Part shown: positions 8,014 through 15,642 of the stretch, piece after piece
Layout of the letters: each line of letters begins with the position of its first letter
Position numbering within the stretch: position 1 is the first letter of the stretch
Assembly: GCA_021151825.1 (NCBI GenBank)
Contig: JAGKWQ010000010.1
Location: 62,001-126,000, forward strand
Length of the DNA: 64,000 bases
Source: Cellvibrionaceae bacterium
GTDB lineage: Bacteria; Pseudomonadota; Gammaproteobacteria; Pseudomonadales; Cellvibrionaceae
Reading direction: 5' to 3'
Notes under the pieces: generated by a model
Seen by the model: only the letters and a program-made list of their open reading frames with translations
Database searches by the model: none
Told to the model about the DNA's origin: nothing
Made by a program: the position numbers and the translations under genes

Positions 8014-10224
8014 ATGGTCGCCGATTCTATTCAGCATTGTGAACAAACACTGATGTTCACCGACATTGTTGGCTACTCACGCCTTATGGGGCGCAATGAG
8101 TCGTTGGCGGTGGAAATGCTGGGCGATTACCGCAAAATTTTGCTCTCTCACATTGAGGCGCAAGGCGGGCAGTTAGTGGAATTTGTGGGCGATGCAATTT
8201 TTGCGCGTTTTGATGCTGCTACCTCCGCTGTTTCGGCTGCTATAGCCATCCAACAGCATTTGCTCGCATTTAATGAAGCGCGCGATAAAAAACTCCCGCG
8301 CCTGCAAACGCGCATCGGTTTAAATAAAGGCGAAGTAATGCTGCGTGATGGTGCAGTGTTTGGCGATAGTGTCAACATTGCCGCGCGTTTGGAACCGCTT
8401 GCTGTTGCTGATGGTATTTGTATTTCACAAAGTGTGTATGACGAAGTTCGCTTTTCGCTTTCTGCACCGGCCAAACGCCTGGGGGCGCAATCGTTAAAAA
8501 ATATCCAGCAAAAAATCCGCGTTTATTTAATTAAACCGGCGGGCATTGGCTGGCGCGATCACCTGCATTATTTTCTGCGCGGCCTTAATAAAAAAATTGT
8601 CGCCTACCGTTACCCGATTGCCGTCACTGTGTTGGCATTAATTGCGGCGAGTATCTACTTCATTCCTCGATGGTTAGTGCCCGGCTACGCGGCTAACTAT
8701 GTAGAAATCGCCGATTTCAAAAACCTCATGAACGAAAAAGGCGATGCAGATTATTTCTCCGCCGGAATCACCGAGGCCGTTCGCTCACAACTCGCCGATA
8801 TGCGCGATGTATATATTGTCGACGCCAAAGAAGGAATTCACGCTCCCATACGCCTGGAAGGCAGCGTCCAAAAACTCGGCGACAACTTACGTATTGCGTA
8901 TCGACTATTCCGTCGCAAAGACAATGTACAAGTCGCCGGCGGAAAATTGGACGGAACCTACCAGGATATTTTCATTTTACAGGATCGCTTGGTGGGTGAA
9001 ATCGCCCGTTATCTCGCGGATGAATTTCAATTGCAAAATTTCAGACCGGCGCCGTTAAGGTTGACTAATAACGTGACGGCTTACGATTTTTATATGCAAG
9101 GGCTAGAGTATCTTGAGCGTCCCGCAACTCACGAGAATATTGATCTTAGCATCCAGCGTTTTAATACGGCGCTAATACACGACGCTAATTTTTCTTCATC
9201 AAATTCGGGTTTGTGTAAAGCGTATTGGAAAAAATATGAAATTACTAAAAATGTTTTATGGCTAAACGAAGCGGAATCCTCCTGTATGAAGGCTCTTTCT
9301 CAAAATGAGCGGTCATCAAAAACGTATAAATCAATAGGTGCTATATATACCGATACAGGTAGATATGAAACAGCGATCGAGTATTTAAATAAAGGGCACT
9401 TATTAGATAAGTATGATGTTGCAACTTCGGTTGCGTTGGCTCTGGCGTATCATTTAATAGGAGATAATGAAAATGCAGAGAGAATTTATCGTGAAGTAAT
9501 TTCCTTGTCCCCAAAAAACTGGAAAGCATATTTTGGGTATGGATATTTTTTAACGCGCTTGGGGCGGCATGATGAAGCAATTGAAAACTTTGAAAAGGTA
9601 TTAAAGGTTACACCTGATAATGTTTTAGCGCTGACCAATATAGCAAGCAATTATCTGTTTAAAAATGAATTTAAAAAGGCTGCAAAAATATACGAGGAAT
9701 CCACGTTACTTGAGCCATCAAGTGCGGCATTTGTTAATGTAGGCACTACTTTTTACTTATCTGGTGACTTTGAAAAAGCAGCAGAGTTCTACGATAAAGC
9801 ACTTGCTCTTGAACCGACGAATTATCAATGGCTTGTATATTTAGGAGATGCATATAAATTCATCCCTGGGAAAAAAGATGAAGCCAGTAAATACTTTAAA
9901 AATGCAATGAGGTTGGCGCGAGAAGAAATAGATGTCAATGCTGATATCGCAAGGTCTTATCAGTATCTAGCTCGATGCCTTGCGTATTTTGGCGAAATAG
10001 AAGAGGCAAAGAAAAACATGGTGATTGCCGACGGATTGGATGATTCAAGCGCAGAATCATATTATACTCACCTACGCATCGCTGTTTTAGATAACAATGA
10101 GCACAATATAAAGACGTATGTTACCCATCTGCTTCGCACTGAATATTCAGCTAATTTGCTGTTAGCTGATCCAGATTTTTATATGTTAAAGGAAAGTAGG
10201 TTTAGTAATTTTTTTGTTGAGTAA
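8014..10224 (+). CDS. Class III adenylate/guanylate cyclase with TPR repeats
   Basis: A signalling enzyme expected to make cAMP. Residues about 10-180 form a class III cyclase domain with both metal-binding Asp regions (FTDIVGYS and EFVGDAIF) and the late motif VFGDSVNIAARLE. A membrane segment follows (about 205-222), then a TolB-N/FlgO-like domain (YFSAGITEAVRSQLADM), then about seven TPR repeats to the end. I chose the ATG at 8014 (736 residues) because the upstream TTG start adds a non-conserved leader; GGAG lies about 14 bases upstream. The catalytic half faces the cytoplasm and the TPR half probably the periplasm. From about 9060 on the DNA becomes clearly AT-richer, as in the two genes downstream. 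Cyclase function is well supported; the sensed signal is unknown. Confidence 0.88.
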   Translation: MVADSIQHCEQTLMFTDIVGYSRLMGRNESLAVEMLGDYRKILLSHIEAQGGQLVEFVGDAIFARFDAATSAVSAAIAIQQHLLAFNEARDKKLPRLQTRIGLNKGEVMLRDGAVFGDSVNIAARLEPLAVADGICISQSVYDEVRFSLSAPAKRLGAQSLKNIQQKIRVYLIKPAGIGWRDHLHYFLRGLNKKIVAYRYPIAVTVLALIAASIYFIPRWLVPGYAANYVEIADFKNLMNEKGDADYFSAGITEAVRSQLADMRDVYIVDAKEGIHAPIRLEGSVQKLGDNLRIAYRLFRRKDNVQVAGGKLDGTYQDIFILQDRLVGEIARYLADEFQLQNFRPAPLRLTNNVTAYDFYMQGLEYLERPATHENIDLSIQRFNTALIHDANFSSSNSGLCKAYWKKYEITKNVLWLNEAESSCMKALSQNERSSKTYKSIGAIYTDTGRYETAIEYLNKGHLLDKYDVATSVALALAYHLIGDNENAERIYREVISLSPKNWKAYFGYGYFLTRLGRHDEAIENFEKVLKVTPDNVLALTNIASNYLFKNEFKKAAKIYEESTLLEPSSAAFVNVGTTFYLSGDFEKAAEFYDKALALEPTNYQWLVYLGDAYKFIPGKKDEASKYFKNAMRLAREEIDVNADIARSYQYLARCLAYFGEIEEAKKNMVIADGLDDSSAESYYTHLRIAVLDNNEHNIKTYVTHLLRTEYSANLLLADPDFYMLKESRFSNFFVE

Positions 10225-10247
10225 TTATTTACAAATTAGGAGGTTGA

Positions 10248-10688
10248 ATGAAAAATCTAAAGTTCGTGCTTTCACTTGCACTAGTAGGTGTCATCAGCGG
10301 CTGCGCTGTGGCGCAATCGCGTATTGAAAAATTACCTACTGTTTATGCCTTGCCTGGTACAACTACGGCAGTTGTTGGTATTGCGATTGATAATAAAGGA
10401 TACCCAAAAGAAACTGTTAAGGAAATTGTGCTGCACCCTGGCGAAAAGGTCATTTTTGCTGGTCCTGATGATTTTCTCGTTTCTTTTAAAGAAAGAAAAG
10501 CTCCGGATAAAAAAATTAGATACAAGTCTGAAAATGGTGTTATTAAAATAGTTATACCCAAAGATATTCTCGAACAGCCCGCTTTCAGAGAGGAATTTGC
10601 TAAGAACAAGTATGTGAAATTTAATTATGCCATTAACATTAATGGTAAAGAGCTTGATCCGCCCATCATTATTAGAAGAGATGAATAG
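10248..10688 (+). CDS. Putative lipoprotein, unknown family (copy 1)
   Basis: A 146-residue protein with a signal peptide and lipobox ISGC (Cys about residue 19), so a membrane-anchored lipoprotein. The mature part appears to be a small beta-rich domain with the pattern ELVLHPGEKVIFAGPDDF, then KKIRYKSENGVIKIVIPKDI and a C-terminal NGKELDPPIIIRRDE. I know no named family. Start: AGGAGG at 10230-10240 just before the ATG. It lies 23 bases after the cyclase gene and is followed by a diverged second copy, so the three genes probably form one operon. A periplasmic ligand or partner for the cyclase's TPR domain would fit, but nothing in the sequence proves this. Confidence 0.65.
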   Translation: MKNLKFVLSLALVGVISGCAVAQSRIEKLPTVYALPGTTTAVVGIAIDNKGYPKETVKEIVLHPGEKVIFAGPDDFLVSFKERKAPDKKIRYKSENGVIKIVIPKDILEQPAFREEFAKNKYVKFNYAININGKELDPPIIIRRDE

Positions 10689-10728
10689 CTGATCGACATA
10701 GGAAATTAATTTATTAAAGGAGTGAAGT

Positions 10729-11160
10729 GTGAAAATATCTAGTCTGTTTTTTTTGATTGCGTTTATTTGTGCAGGTTCTTTTGCATCTGAACCCTGCACC
10801 AAGAAAAAATGAAAAGCTATATCCGGCACAAACACTATAGTAATAACCATATCCATCGATGAGGAAGGGAATCCTCTTCCTAGTGTCACAGAACTGCTCG
10901 AATTAAAGCCCGGGCAGCGCATTGTGTTCACTGGGCCTGAAGAATTCAGTATTTTCTTTAAGGATCAAAAAACTCCTTTTAAAAAGTCTGAATTCAAGTC
11001 TAAAGATGGTGTGGTAACAATCAAGGTTCCAGAGAAAATCTTTGAAGATAAGCGATTCTTTGAAGAGTCTTATCAGGATACAGGGATTGAGTTTAATTAT
11101 GGCGCTCGTGTGAACGGTAAGGAGTTTGATCCACCAATAATTATCAAAAGAGAGAGTTGA
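10729..11160 (+). pseudogene. Second copy of the lipoprotein-like gene, interrupted by an in-frame TGA
   Basis: Paralogue of the preceding gene: the two share the PG-x4-F-x-GP core, the KS-x2-GV-x2-I block and the ending NGKE-x-DPPIII. A GTG at 10729 behind GGAG begins a signal peptide (MKISSLFFLIAFICAGSFAS), but codon 28 is TGA (10810-10812), followed in the same frame by 115 further sense codons including the whole conserved domain. No base shift is needed: a single stop codon separates two halves of one frame. The simplest reading is a recent nonsense mutation. Alternatives are readthrough, a sequencing error, or re-initiation at an internal start such as the GTG at 10924. The Cys lipobox of copy 1 is not conserved; here the leader looks like an ordinary signal peptide. 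Confidence 0.7.
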
Positions 11161-11695
11161 TGTTATCTCAATCTCATAGATAAAATGCTAAACAATATTT
11201 TTAACTGTGTCCCGTCCTAAAATAAGTTGACGGTTTCTGTATTAAGCCAGCTCCGACAAAGAGCCTGCTTTTTTATTTCATGTGAATAAGTCACACCCAC
11301 TCCCCCCAAAACCACACATCACTTTCATTCCAAACACGATACCTTGACTCTCAGTAGCAGGGCGTCAGCAAGGACACGCGAGCGGGATAGATATCCCGAC
11401 ATTCAAGGACAAGACGCTGCTTGCAACAGGAATCCAGGGTGGCAAGGATGCATACCAGGCATTACGCCTCCCCCAATCGCCCCGGGTTTTTGTGCAGGTA
11501 TTCAGCCATGAGGCAGGGCGCCCGGCTACATTACCATCAGCTTTATCCATGTGAATATTTCACAGCCTTTCGTTAGTAATGTCGTTATTCTGGCCACCGT
11601 ATCACGCAATGGCAGGTTGATTGGCGTCACCACCGGCATGGTATTAAAGGACATAGATCCAGCGTTTAATCAGGGTGAAAAAAGGAGTTACGCGA
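11161..11695. other. 535-base stretch without a convincing gene
   Basis: Contains a weak hairpin with a T-run (11254-11277), and at 11208-11233 a segment TGTCCCGTCC...GTTGACGG whose look reminds me of insertion-sequence ends, though no transposase or matching second end is present. From about 11350 to 11690 the base composition and short open stretches (for example 11551 onward, VSRNGRLIGVTTGMVLKD) suggest gene debris, but I cannot assign them to a family. Confidence 0.4.
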
Positions 11696-12067
11696 ATGGT
11701 CTCTCACTCTCTCATTGTCTGCGCGTTACTCAATTTTTCACTGGTTGCCCAGGCCGGCACGGTTCCATTGGATGTGAACCCTGCCGAAGTCGCAGCAGCA
11801 TTAGATGCGGTCTTGCACAAGGAGGTGGGGCTTCAACAAGGAGGGGATACTGGCAGGGATGTCGCGGAAGCTCCAGCCGTCACGGAAGACTGCAAAACAG
11901 CTGATCATTGTTCGCGTGATTCCACTGATAGTCCTCCCAAAATACATACCCTGCATGAATGGTTTGCAGTACCGCAAAATTCTCCGGAGGCGAATCCTCT
12001 GATTGCGATCCTGCTGATATTTGTCGCTACTTTTTTTTACCTGCGGCGCTTTCCATCTACCAAGTAA
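11696..12067 (+). CDS. Small exported protein with C-terminal membrane anchor, unknown function
   Basis: A 123-residue protein beginning at the ATG at 11696, eight bases after GGAG. It has a signal peptide (MVSHSLIVCALLNFSLVAQA), a short acidic, Asp/Glu- and Cys-containing middle, and an end made of VPQNSPEANP, a hydrophobic stretch (LIAILLIFVATFFYL) and the basic tail RRFPSTK. This layout (short motif, membrane helix, Arg-rich tail) resembles sorting signals such as PEP-CTERM, but the PEP signature is not exact, so a simple C-terminal anchor is equally possible. The body between the two hydrophobic ends is only about 75 residues and resembles nothing I recognise. Confidence 0.55.
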   Translation: MVSHSLIVCALLNFSLVAQAGTVPLDVNPAEVAAALDAVLHKEVGLQQGGDTGRDVAEAPAVTEDCKTADHCSRDSTDSPPKIHTLHEWFAVPQNSPEANPLIAILLIFVATFFYLRRFPSTK

Positions 12068-12152
12068 CTACGCTTGTCGCTGCTACATCATTTTCATCGC
12101 ACATATAATTGTTCTAATTGCCGATTCGTTCGTGCAGGTCTGTTTTTACCTG

Positions 12153-12656
12153 TTACGAACAGGAGGGGCAACTTTTTATTTCTTTTGAATATCTGGCAAC
12201 CGTGAATTGATTTATTCTTTTGATATCAATTAGTTTAAAGTTGTTCTGTTGATAAAACTTATGCAAAGGCTCTCTATCATCACAATCCAGCCGCAACCAT
12301 GTTAATCCGCGTTTAGCTGCTTCCTGCTCGGTTAATCTAATTAATTCGTTTCCTTTATTTATTCCTTTATATTTTGGATGAACTGCAAGTTTGTGTAAGA
12401 ACAAGCTACCTCGGTTGGTTATCTCTGGCCAGAAATAAGGATCTTTTTCTTGCAGGAACACCACTCCTTCCAATATTTCCTTATTCCTGGCCAGGTAAAG
12501 TTCGCCATCTTTGTATTGGTTTTTTAAGCCATCCAGCGTTAGTTGGTTTTTCGTCCACAAGGTTAAGCTCTGGCGGTTTAAATACTCCATTACATCTAGT
12601 AATAAATTCGATGCTGATTGCCAATCGTGAATTGTCTTTGCTTGTTCTAAATGCAT
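12153..12656 (-). CDS. GNAT-family N-acetyltransferase
   Basis: A 167-residue acetyl-CoA-dependent acyltransferase of the GNAT fold. The visible core is LFLHKLAVHPKYKGINKGNELIRLTEQEAAKRGLTWLRLDC, containing beta strand 4, the pyrophosphate-binding turn (here degenerate, YKGINKGNEL, instead of Q/RxxGxG/A) and the following helix, then a strand with FYQQNNFKLID typical of the GNAT C-terminus. The acceptor substrate is unknown. It lies 25 bases downstream of a methyltransferase on the same strand, probably one transcript. No strong ribosome site precedes the ATG. Confidence 0.85.
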   Translation of the reverse strand: MHLEQAKTIHDWQSASNLLLDVMEYLNRQSLTLWTKNQLTLDGLKNQYKDGELYLARNKEILEGVVFLQEKDPYFWPEITNRGSLFLHKLAVHPKYKGINKGNELIRLTEQEAAKRGLTWLRLDCDDREPLHKFYQQNNFKLIDIKRINQFTVARYSKEIKSCPSCS

Positions 12657-12681
12657 TTGAGTTTTATCTATATTGAAAAAA

Positions 12682-13293
12682 TTACTTTATCGATTTTTGT
12701 AAGACGACACCCAATCTTCCTTTGTCTCTTTTTCCATCCGGAGTGTTGACCAGAGCGCTTTTGATTATGTTCAGCCCTAATTCGGTGCAGTGTAACAAGA
12801 GCTGGCTTATGGTAAATGAATCATAGAAAAAGGTGTGGCCAAACATTTGATCTGTAAATGGAGGAATATCATTTTCCGATCCGCCACTGGAAAGTATAAG
12901 CATGCCATTTGGATTCAGCGCCTCGGCAGCTTTGCGTAGTAAAGTTAACTGCGCCGCCCTTGGTAAATGAAAAAGGGAATCCCATATGACAATTCCATCG
13001 TAATTATCTGCAGGTTCAAAATCCTCAAGTTCACGCAATATCCAGTCATGTTCTGGCATTGCATGTCGTGCATAGGCCAATAATGTTTCTGAGCGATCTA
13101 CACCTACTATTTTGTGTCCGTAGTTTGCAATTAATGTAGCGACGGGCACACCATGGCCACAACCCAAATCCAGTATTTTGCTATTGATGGGAAGCTTGCC
13201 CAGAAATAATTCGAATAACTCCTGGTCTTTTGCGGGAAGTGTTTTTCTTGCAGTGAGCCAGTGCTCGGAAATGGAGTTGTAATCTGCTTTCAT
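12682..13293 (-). CDS. Class I SAM-dependent methyltransferase
   Basis: A 203-residue methyltransferase. Motif I, ILDLGCGHGVPVATL (about residues 35-50), binds S-adenosylmethionine; motif II VGVDRSETLL holds the acidic residue contacting the ribose; DGIVIWDSLFHLP is the post-I/motif IV region. It belongs to the broad Methyltransf_11/25 group whose substrates cannot be told from sequence. First gene of a likely pair with the downstream GNAT. Upstream (13317-13414) lies a very long hairpin that separates it from the GH43 gene. Confidence 0.87.
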   Translation of the reverse strand: MKADYNSISEHWLTARKTLPAKDQELFELFLGKLPINSKILDLGCGHGVPVATLIANYGHKIVGVDRSETLLAYARHAMPEHDWILRELEDFEPADNYDGIVIWDSLFHLPRAAQLTLLRKAAEALNPNGMLILSSGGSENDIPPFTDQMFGHTFFYDSFTISQLLLHCTELGLNIIKSALVNTPDGKRDKGRLGVVLQKSIK

Positions 13294-13316
13294 ATAGATC
13301 AGTGTAAAATAAAATC

Positions 13317-13414
13317 GTAGCCTGTATGGAGTCTAACGCAATACGGGGTGCTCTTAATCAATAGACGGTTTTATGAAAAAAATCCCGTATTGCGTTAGAC
13401 CCCATGCGGGCTGC
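13317..13414. repeat. Long near-perfect inverted repeat (about 31-base stem, 36-base loop)
   Basis: Arms 13326-13347 and 13384-13405 match at 21 of 22 positions (core GTCTAACGCAATACGGG against its complement). Nine more pairs, three of them G-T, extend the stem to 13317-13414. The inner ends GTCTAAC (13331-13337) and GTTAGAC (13394-13400) happen to fit the attC consensus RYYYAAC...GTTRRRY, but the pairing continues beyond them, which is not typical of attC. It begins four bases after the GH43 stop codon, so it could also end or stabilise that transcript. Confidence 0.8.
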
Positions 13415-13417
13415 ACA

Positions 13418-14407
13418 TTATTTTTCCTCCAGCTTTTTCAATCTTTCTGGAAAATCACCAACCCCTTTTGTTGTTCGATGTATTTTCTGAATTGTACCAT
13501 CTTCATTAAAGTATAAATATTCTGCTGCAACATGGCGTTGTTTCTTTTTACACGCTCCTCCGGGTGTATCTAACCAGCGGTGATAAAACAAAATCCACTG
13601 GCCTTTATATTCAGCGATTGAGTGATGATTATTGCCGCCTTCTGCTTCCATGATGACACCTTGATATTTCCACGGACCTTTGGGGGATCTGGCGGTGTAG
13701 TAGGTGAGGGTGCGGTTATTTTCCGGCATAGTGAAATAATAAATGCCGTTGCGTTTGAACACCCAGGGACCTTCCATTTTGGGTTCGTGGCCGCCCATAT
13801 CCATTTTTTGCAGGCCGCCTTTGATGCTGAGTAAATCATCAGCCATTTCGGCAACTTGATAATCGGCATTCATTCCATGGAAATATAAATAAGCTTTGCC
13901 ATCGTCATCGATTAATAAGCTGGGATCGTTGGCGTAAGGTGTGGTGAATAATGGTTTACCGATAGCATCTTTAAAGGGGCCTGTAGGTGAGTCGCTGACG
14001 GCAACACCAAGCCCCATCCACTTGGTACTTTTTTCAGGGTTTGCCCTGTCTTTAAATCCGTTGCCTGCGGGAAATATCAAATAATATTTTCCGTTCTTAT
14101 ATGCAGCATCGGGTGCCCAGGCAAAATTGTCGGCCCAGGCCAGGTCTTTGATGGATAAAAGTGGGCCGTGAGTTTTCCAATTCACCAAATCGGACGACGA
14201 AAATGCATACCAATCTTTCATGTGGAAATCTTCCTGGCACTCTTCGTCGTGTGATGTGTACAGGTACATTTTTCCATCGCCCCATACGTGGCCCGACGGA
14301 TCAGCCGTTTTGATATGGTTGCCAAAGCTCAACGGGTTTTGTGCGACGCTAGCTGAAATATTGAGGGAAAATAAGAGTGCTGCTGCTATAGTTGTTGCAC
14401 ATTTCAT
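13418..14407 (-). CDS. Secreted glycoside hydrolase, GH43-like
   Basis: A 329-residue five-bladed beta-propeller glycosidase of family 43 (arabinofuranosidase/xylosidase group), probably acting on plant hemicellulose side chains or oligosaccharides. Signal peptide: MKCATTIAAALLFSLNISASVAQ. The three acidic residues of GH43 are visible: catalytic-base Asp in TADPSGHVWG, pKa-tuning Asp in WAPDAAYKNGKYYL, and general-acid Glu in KMEGPWVFKRNGIYYF. A basic/aromatic end (QRHVAAEYLYFNEDGTIQKI) is common in secreted subgroups of the family. Single domain without a carbohydrate-binding module. GGAAAAA lies upstream of the ATG. The substrate is not decidable; the organism's CE2 esterase nearby fits xylan breakdown. 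Confidence 0.9.
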   Translation of the reverse strand: MKCATTIAAALLFSLNISASVAQNPLSFGNHIKTADPSGHVWGDGKMYLYTSHDEECQEDFHMKDWYAFSSSDLVNWKTHGPLLSIKDLAWADNFAWAPDAAYKNGKYYLIFPAGNGFKDRANPEKSTKWMGLGVAVSDSPTGPFKDAIGKPLFTTPYANDPSLLIDDDGKAYLYFHGMNADYQVAEMADDLLSIKGGLQKMDMGGHEPKMEGPWVFKRNGIYYFTMPENNRTLTYYTARSPKGPWKYQGVIMEAEGGNNHHSIAEYKGQWILFYHRWLDTPGGACKKKQRHVAAEYLYFNEDGTIQKIHRTTKGVGDFPERLKKLEEK

Positions 14408-14589
14408 AATAGTTTTTCCGGTTATTAAACACTGCTGACCGAAAACATAGCGATTATTTTTTTGCTTATTGCCGTTATTGAGATGGCAGTTATTTTTTTA
14501 TTTTATGTCGTAAAACGATGGTGATTATCTACACTGGCGTATTCAATTTTGTCTGACGGCTATGTGTTTATTTACATTTTCCTTGTGAA

Positions 14590-15363
14590 TTAAATTTTTT
14601 CTTCGGCACGCAGTGTTAGCACTTCAAAACCATCAGCAGTGACCGCAATGGTGTGTTCCCATTGCGCAGAAAGTTTTTTATCGCGAGTGATCACCGTCCA
14701 TCCATCGCGTTTTACTTTTACTTTTGCAGAGCCTTGATTAAGCATTGGCTCAATCGTAAAGGTCATTCCCTCGCGCAGTATGACGCCGGAGTTCGGTTTG
14801 CCATGGTGCAATACATGCGGTGCTTCATGCATTTGTCGGCCAATACCATGCCCGCAATATTCGCGCACAACCGAATAGCCATTGGCTGCGGCATGTAATT
14901 CAATGGCGTGGCCAATATCGCCGAGTGTAGCGCCCGGTTTTACGGCGCGAATACCTTTCCACAGCGCTTCATAAGTATTGTCGACCAAATGTTTTGCCTG
15001 GGGCGATACATTGCCAACCATATACATTTTGCTGGAGTCAGCAACAAAGCCATTTTTTTCCAGCGTGATATCCACGTTGATAATATCGCCCGCTTTTAAA
15101 AATTGCGTGGGTGATGGCATGCCATGGCAAACAACATCGTTGATGGATGTGTTGAGTGAATAAGGATAATTGTACTGGCCTTTGCTGGCGGGGCGTGCCT
15201 GCAAGTTATTGATAATAAAATCTTCGATCCGATCATTGATTTCCATTGTGGATATGCCCGGTATTACCAACGGGTTCAGGAAATCAAATACCGAGGCAAG
15301 CAAACGCCCTGATTCACGCATGAGCGCCAGCTCGCTGCTGTTTTTGAGGATGATGTCACTCAT
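14590..15363 (-). CDS. map: Methionine aminopeptidase, type I
   Basis: Removes the N-terminal Met from new proteins; a two-metal enzyme of pita-bread fold. The 257-residue product has all five metal ligands: Asp in NVDITLEKNG, Asp in FVADSSKM, His in GHGIGRQMHEAPH, Glu in FTIEPML and Glu in QWEHTI. Length and order match bacterial type I enzymes. Its start overlaps by eight bases the end of a ParD-like antitoxin gene, so the two are translationally coupled. The main housekeeping map usually sits near rpsB-tsf; this copy with a ParD-like partner is probably a second, accessory one. Confidence 0.93.
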   Translation of the reverse strand: MSDIILKNSSELALMRESGRLLASVFDFLNPLVIPGISTMEINDRIEDFIINNLQARPASKGQYNYPYSLNTSINDVVCHGMPSPTQFLKAGDIINVDITLEKNGFVADSSKMYMVGNVSPQAKHLVDNTYEALWKGIRAVKPGATLGDIGHAIELHAAANGYSVVREYCGHGIGRQMHEAPHVLHHGKPNSGVILREGMTFTIEPMLNQGSAKVKVKRDGWTVITRDKKLSAQWEHTIAVTADGFEVLTLRAEEKI

Positions 15364-15553
15364 CAGTAACAGGCTCGCCAGTCGCCAGTCGCAATTGCTC
15401 GCGCAGGATCTCGGTGTAAGTCAGGGTTGGATTGGTTTCGGCCAGCATACCGATTTTGATCCAGAATTCAGCTTGGGAATTAATAGAGCGAACCATAGCT
15501 GAACTGGCTTTGCGAATCTCTTCATGCAGTTCATCGCTGATTTTCACAATACC
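15356..15553 (-). CDS. ParD-like antitoxin-family protein
   Basis: A 65-residue protein (MGIVKISDELHEEIRKASSAMVRSINSQAEFWIKIG...) of the ParD-like family, which has a ribbon-helix-helix N-terminus similar to type II antitoxins. The start at 15553 is preceded by GAGGTG seven bases upstream, whereas the frame's TTG at 15568 has none. It overlaps the downstream map gene by eight bases. No ParE-type toxin gene is present: the usual toxin place is taken by the aminopeptidase. Whether it regulates map or its product is unknown. Confidence 0.8.
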   Translation of the reverse strand, partial: GIVKISDELHEEIRKASSAMVRSINSQAEFWIKIGMLAETNPTLTYTEILREQLRLATGEPVTDE

Positions 15554-15642
15554 CATCAAACACCTCAATATGCGAAACGTATATGAATTGTATATGATTC
15601 ATATATTGAGGTCCAGAGTGTGAATTGCAATGGGGAATAGCA

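Noticed and set aside
10810..10812. TGA read as selenocysteine.
   Set aside because: No Cys or redox motif at this place in the paralogue, no recognisable SECIS hairpin directly after it, and no selenocysteine genes in the window.
10332..10931. A 199-codon frame antisense to the lipoprotein-like genes.
   Set aside because: It mirrors the codons of two recognisable paralogous genes on the other strand, has no ribosome site and low-complexity hydrophobic content.
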